Shown: positions 59,727 to 64,000 of the stretch, one piece after another | Layout: each line of letters opens with the position of its first letter | Numbering within the stretch: the stretch's first letter is position 1 | NCBI GenBank assembly: GCA_963921795.1 | Contig: OY997642.1 | Location: 29,473,154 to 29,537,153, forward strand | Source: Nannobrachium achirus | Lineage: Eukaryota > Chordata > Actinopteri > Myctophiformes > Myctophidae | Direction: 5' to 3' | Length of the DNA stretch: 64,000 nucleotides | The notes under the pieces: generated by a model | Seen by the model: the letters and a program-made list of their open reading frames with translations, nothing else | Databases searched by the model: none | Told to the model about the DNA's origin: nothing | Made by a program: the position numbers and the translations under genes

Positions 59727-60407
59727 CTTGAGAGTGAGAGAGAGGGAAACATTTGAGTCACAGTAACTGCCTGAGAGGTATCTCTGTACACAAACAGAAA
59801 CACACAAGGAGACACAGGATAACACATCGCATAGAGGGACGGGGACCCATATAGTGAATTTAACCATTAGAATGTGGGTGCATAAACTTAGTCAGTAATG
59901 GAACATTAATCAATAGCATTGATTCATGCGTAACTTGTGACTGCACACAAAGAATTTTTGAATGCTGACAAGTCATGAAAAAAGAAAAAGTTACAGAAAG
60001 CGATACAGTTTTTTGGGGAAAAAAGCATTTTTTATATTATGTATTTATCTTCACTTCAGCCAAAGTCATGTTTTTGTAAAGTTTTCCTTCCCATAAAACA
60101 AATGCATGTAATCAGGGCCGGATGTACACACAGGGCCCCAGACAGAGGGTGAAAAACCCTGAACTGCCTACATTACATCATTTTTTTATATACCATATAA
60201 ATGAGTGAGACTCGCCGTGGTCGTAGAACTAACTTGTACCAATTAGTTCTGTTTTCATGGAGGAGAGAGACATAGCTACATAGATACAAATACAGCTATT
60301 GCCATTCTAATTTAGCTGTACACAATCCTCAGATGGCTACAAAATAGAAAACTGTGACTATGGGTACATGTTATAATACTTGTAGGTAAACGGACGGACG
60401 GACGTAC

Positions 60408-60462
<55 letters not shown>

Positions 60463-61616
60463 AGTACCTGGTATCCAGAGTCATTACAGGTCATGTAACA
60501 TTTCCCACAGTTGATGCACATGTCCTCATCTATAAGAGCCTGGACCTGCAAACACAGAGAGAGTTAAATTAATGTATTCATGGGATTGTATCTTAAAGCT
60601 GCAATCTTCTTGAGTGGTTGATGTCCGGTCAACCTCTCCACTGGAATAGGACATAAAACCTACGGTACCCATCTCTCTATTGTAGCTTTAATTACAGACC
60701 TATTGTGTTTGCTTTGTAATGCTATATCTAATGGTATCTTAGATGTACTTCTTGTGTATTTAAAACTTGTTTTAAATCAAGGGTATTATTTTATACTTTT
60801 AATATTATTTTATTGACATATACAGTATAAATATCTTTTATCTTTGGGGTTGGCTTGGTACAGAAAATATCCCATCTCATTCCATTCCCACATTCCACAC
60901 ATGTGGTAGTTAGCGTCAGCTGGTAATATCGGAGAAACGTATTAACAGACAGTGACTGTAAATATTAATATTCATTCAGCAGTGCGTCAGATTCTACCCA
61001 TGACCTTGCCAAGTTGCCATCATAAGACGGCCTCTCACTCCTTGAGGCCCTGCCAGAAGAACATTATGGAAATAATGAATAAAACTACATTCGTACCTGC
61101 TCTTTGTTGTCGAGTTCCTGGTACGCACCAATGTGACGTAGTGCTCTGGCTATCACATCCTATCATGCACGCGCACACAGACACAGACACACACATTAAT
61201 TGTAACACCATGTTAAATTAATAATTCTATAATCTTAAGCATTGAGTTGACAAGATCTGTGTTTGTGTCCATGTATTATAATTAGTGGGAAGTGTACAGT
61301 GTGTACATGTGTAATGCATGTGTTTGCATCCATGAATTAGTGTGTACATGTGCAATGCATGAGTGATCTATACAGTATGAGTATTGAGTATATGCTTGTG
61401 TGTGTGTGTGTGGGAGGCACACCTTGACTGCAGGAACAGGTTTCTTAGGCAGGTTGACACGGGCCACGTTGGTTTCAGTGACTTCATTGTCATTGCTGTC
61501 TCTCAGTCGTTTCTTGTACTCAGCGAGGGCTTCTGTCTTCTCCTGCAGGTACTGACCGAAGCTAGGCAGGCTCTATGCACATGCAAGTAACACGCACGCG
61601 CACACGCGCACACACA

Positions 61617-61690
<74 letters not shown>

Positions 61691-61695
61691 CACAT

Positions 61696-61737
<42 letters not shown>

Positions 61738-62347
61738 ATATGGCAGTGGCAGGTGTTGTAGTTCCATCATCAGAGGTTGTAGTAACAGTAGAAGTAGTAG
61801 TAGTAATAATAGTATCATGGGCGTGGTGTTAAGAGCAGTAGTAGTTAATATATCAGTAGTAATAGTAGGAGGCCTAGTAGTAGTATAGACTTTACCTTTC
61901 CCACCAGCTCTTCCACTCTGGGGATTGGTTTGCCTTTCTGGTGTTTAAGTGTAGGAGGGGACTGTCCATCCCAGTCTCTCAACTCCTCCAGACTCTTCAA
62001 ATACAACAAGGTCTTCAGACCTGAACACACACATGTATTACACTATTACACACGTTTATCCACAGCAATACAGATAGAGTAGTTTAATAAATGTACTGTT
62101 CCCCTGAGGGCCTTGCACTGGTGTACCTATACAGACATGACAACATACTTGTTCATTGTTCATTAATTAAAGAGACATGACCAGAGTAATAAAGACATGC
62201 ATACTGACGTTTGGATACCATGCGAGAACTAGCGAGAACGTCTCTCTGGGAACTCATATTATGATACCACAGGCTGATACTCACCTGTACAGTAGTCCTC
62301 AATCACTGTGAAGTCCTGGTTCTGAACTGCACTACACACCTGGATGG

Positions 62348-62419
<72 letters not shown>

Positions 62420-63834
62420 GTAGGTGAGTTTGTCAGTCAACGCTGGGTGAGTGATGACAAACATGTTCTGCAAAATTGTGATTTTAATATACTACTGCTT
62501 GTGTGTGAAATTAACGTAAATAATTCAAACATAATCCCCTCTCTTTCAGTCCAGTGGCTTGTGTTTGTGTGGTGTGGAGAACTGTACAGTAAGAGTACAC
62601 CCCGGCCCACACTTGATCTTCATATAGACCAATTTCTCAGAGCGGCAACCATAACTGCGGTGTCAAGCGGCACCGACTAGCACAGCTCTGGAAAAAGGTC
62701 TATAGGTGGAAGGTGTAGTAACAGTAAGAAAGTGATATAATAAGTAGCCTATGCCTGTAGGTATACCTGTAGTAATGAGGTTACAGTGTGGTAGTATGTA
62801 TGACTAGTAAGACACCTCAGGGCGACATGCCAGGTCGCACCATGTCTTGGCCATCTGGCCAGTGATGTATATCGGACCAGTTACCCATACTGTATATTGA
62901 GATCCCTGGTACCCATATATGGAGATCCATGTACTGTATATGGAGATAATATGCCGTGAGAGCCTAAACATGCATATTCAGTTATTCGTTATGTGAAAGT
63001 CTTTGACATCTGACATCATACGCTTTTATGCCCATACTGTACATGGAGATCCCTGTCTGTAGAATACAGTTTCTGTTAGTGTGGTATATGGCCGATGTGG
63101 CCTCCATATATGGGCATTCCCATATACAGTCCTGTTAGATATAGGCTTAATAGGGGACTTCCCATAAGTCGGTTCATTAGTCCGAAGGTTCATTAGTCCG
63201 AATTTAGTTATGGTTACTGAGGTTATGGTTAGGGTTAGGGTTAGAGTTAGGCATAGTATTCTTAACAAATTCGGACTAATGAACCTTTGGACCAATGCCA
63301 TGGCACCGGCTTAATATTGATGACATAAGGGAACTCCATATATGGGCATAAAAGGGTTTCTGTTAGTGTGACATCACCGTGAAGCCAGAGCATGATGTCA
63401 GAGCGACAAACCCATAGAACCACAGTGTCAGAGATACATAAATGGACTGTAAGCTGTGACCGTTCACATACTAATCTGCGACCTACGGTCGCAATTATCA
63501 GCATAGTAGTACAAGAAGTAGTAGTTGTAGATTACCTGTAGTACTGAGGCTCCAGCATGAAGGAACTGCAGTCCGGATTCTGCTGAGTCGATGCCTCCAG
63601 TGGCCAGAATTGGAAAACCAGGCAGCGCTCTGCCAATGGCTGACACTGCTCTCAGAGCAATAGGTCTGATAGCATTACCTGGAATGAATGAATGAATGAA
63701 TTAATTAATTAATTAATTAATTAATGAATGAATACTCTGATCTCAAAGCTATGGGTCTTTTTGCATGAGCTGGATGAGTGAACAAATTGATCAACTTAAA
63801 AGTTGCCTACACAGGCTTGTGTCAATCGTGTGGC

Positions 63835-63918
<84 letters not shown>

Positions 63919-64000
63919 TGTGTGTACACTGACCAGACACTCCTCCATATGTGGTGCGTTTTCCCTGTCCAATGCCAGGCCAAGGGGAGCCATCCGCCTT
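59562..64000 (-). CDS. dpyd: dpyd: dihydropyrimidine dehydrogenase, C-terminal part (gene continues past window)
   Basis: Eight exons on the minus strand: >64,000-63,934; 63,678-63,536; 62,339-62,285; 62,020-61,896; 61,572-61,423; 61,159-61,097; 60,545-60,468; 59,726-59,562. All have GT-AG borders and compatible phases, and end in TAG at 59,562-59,564. The product catalyses the NADPH-dependent first step of uracil and thymine breakdown in the cytosol. Visible parts: the end of the FMN-binding barrel ([20 protein letters not shown], then [20 protein letters not shown]), a linker (LPSFGQYL), and a ferredoxin-like domain with two CxxCxxCxxxC motifs. The protein ends [10 protein letters not shown]. 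The order of blocks agrees with mammalian DPYD. No defects seen. Confidence 0.95.
60411..60461. repeat. (GACA)n microsatellite at dpyd donor
   Basis: About 12 GACA units. On the RNA strand the donor GTACTT is followed at once by (CTGT)n. Confidence 0.95.
60468..60545 (-). CDS. dpyd: dpyd exon: first 4Fe-4S motif
   Basis: 26 codons: [20 protein letters not shown] then NDSGYQ, with cysteines spaced CxxCxxCxxxC. In phase 0 at both ends. Confidence 0.96.
61097..61159 (-). CDS. dpyd: dpyd 63-nt exon
   Basis: 21 codons: [20 protein letters not shown] then Q, matching the human IKDVIGKALQYLG...NVEQ region before the first Fe-S motif. Splice sites ATAG and GTACGA. Confidence 0.9.
61423..61572 (-). 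CDS. dpyd: dpyd 150-nt exon (linker)
   Basis: 50 codons beginning [20 protein letters not shown] and ending [10 protein letters not shown], between the FMN barrel and the Fe-S domain. Confidence 0.92.
61601..61738. repeat. Compound (CACG)n-(CA)n-(GTA)n microsatellite
   Basis: ACGC units (61,612-61,660), CA (to 61,686), then about 15 TAG/GTA units, all just upstream of the dpyd 150-nt exon in the transcript. Confidence 0.95.
61896..62020 (-). CDS. dpyd: dpyd 125-nt exon
   Basis: Encodes [20 protein letters not shown], then [20 protein letters not shown] and K; phase 1 at the 5' end, 0 at the 3' end. Confidence 0.94.
62285..62339 (-). CDS. dpyd: dpyd 55-nt exon
   Basis: Encodes [18 protein letters not shown], part of the FMN-binding barrel. 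Its acceptor is preceded by (GTCT)n, see 62,350-62,418. Confidence 0.94.
62350..62418. repeat. (AGAC)n microsatellite at dpyd acceptor
   Basis: About 17 units. In the transcript it is (GTCT)n ending about 10 nt before the acceptor AG, in the position of the polypyrimidine tract. Confidence 0.95.
62870..63390. repeat. ATATGG-type dispersed repeat, copy 3
   Basis: Repeated CCCATACTGTATATTGAGAT / CATATATGGAGATC motifs and GGCTTAATATTGATGACATA. Lies in a dpyd intron and is interrupted by the foldback element at 63,153-63,307. Confidence 0.7.
63153..63307. mobile_element. 155-bp foldback MITE with 9-bp TSD
   Basis: Flanked by GGCTTAATA (63,144-63,152 and 63,308-63,316). The arms pair through GGTTCATTAGTCCGAATTT and its inverse. 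The left arm repeats TTCATTAGTCCGAAGG twice. The loop holds a telomere-like (GGTTAG)n tract at about 63,228-63,252. The uninterrupted target is seen in the repeat copy at about 4,768. Confidence 0.85.
63536..63678 (-). CDS. dpyd: dpyd 143-nt exon (FMN barrel)
   Basis: Encodes [20 protein letters not shown], then [20 protein letters not shown] and AGASVLQ. The [12 protein letters not shown] stretch binds the FMN phosphate in this barrel family. The acceptor is preceded by TTCATTCATTCATTCCAG. Confidence 0.95.
63682..63732. repeat. (GAAT)n/(TTAA)n simple repeat at dpyd acceptor
   Basis: GAATGAATGAATGAATTAAT and on; directly adjacent to the CAG of the 143-nt exon. Confidence 0.9.
63838..63922. 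repeat. (GT)n-(GCGT)n compound microsatellite
   Basis: About 23 GT units then nine GTGC units, ending about 10 bp from the donor of the next dpyd exon. Confidence 0.95.
63934..64000 (-). CDS. dpyd: dpyd exon, cut by window edge
   Basis: Encodes [20 protein letters not shown] then VSG, matching the LKADGTPWP...RTTYGGVSG block of DPYD. The donor GTCAGT is at 63,933-63,928. Confidence 0.93.

Overview
This is a window of teleost fish nuclear DNA. Evidence: spliced vertebrate genes with GT-AG introns, very dense (CA)n and other microsatellites, tRNA-derived SINEs with fish-type tails, many short non-autonomous DNA transposons, a Ty3/gypsy LTR element and a DIRS-type tyrosine-recombinase retrotransposon. 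There is no sign of bacterial or organellar organisation. I cannot name the species.

Layout. (1) 1-8003, plus strand: the last two coding exons of plppr4 (plasticity-related gene 1). They are separated by a 5.7-kb intron filled with a GTCAGTATCATG-type minisatellite, a piggyBac-like insertion and nested foldback elements. (2) About 8-28.4 kb: intergenic, with no gene I can support. It holds microsatellites, SINEs, a 2.5-kb element with 27-bp terminal inverted repeats that carries a GC-rich 133-143-bp minisatellite, hAT-like elements and scattered copies of a ~75-bp palindrome. (3) 28,667-42,992, minus strand: an apparently complete ptbp2 gene. Seventeen coding exons join in frame to 524 codons plus stop, and include the 34-nt exon that in mammals acts as a PTBP1-controlled NMD switch. 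(4) 43-58 kb: a retroelement island with a hAT-like element directly 5' of ptbp2, a 3.65-kb Ty3/gypsy element with near-identical LTRs but no gag, and a 6.76-kb DIRS element with all structural hallmarks. (5) 59,562-64,000, minus strand: the eight 3'-most coding exons of dpyd (dihydropyrimidine dehydrogenase), covering part of the FMN barrel and the C-terminal ferredoxin-like domain with two 4Fe-4S motifs. The gene runs off the right edge.

The three host genes act in different processes: neuronal membrane/lipid signalling (plppr4), RNA splicing (ptbp2) and pyrimidine catabolism (dpyd). They are grouped by conserved synteny (human 1p21), not by pathway. Exon boundaries were placed by eye from splice consensus, reading phase and remembered family sequence; no alignment was run.

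The most rewarding material is the mobile DNA. Many insertions can be proved inside the window, because target-site duplications are perfect and empty copies of the target repeat are present nearby.
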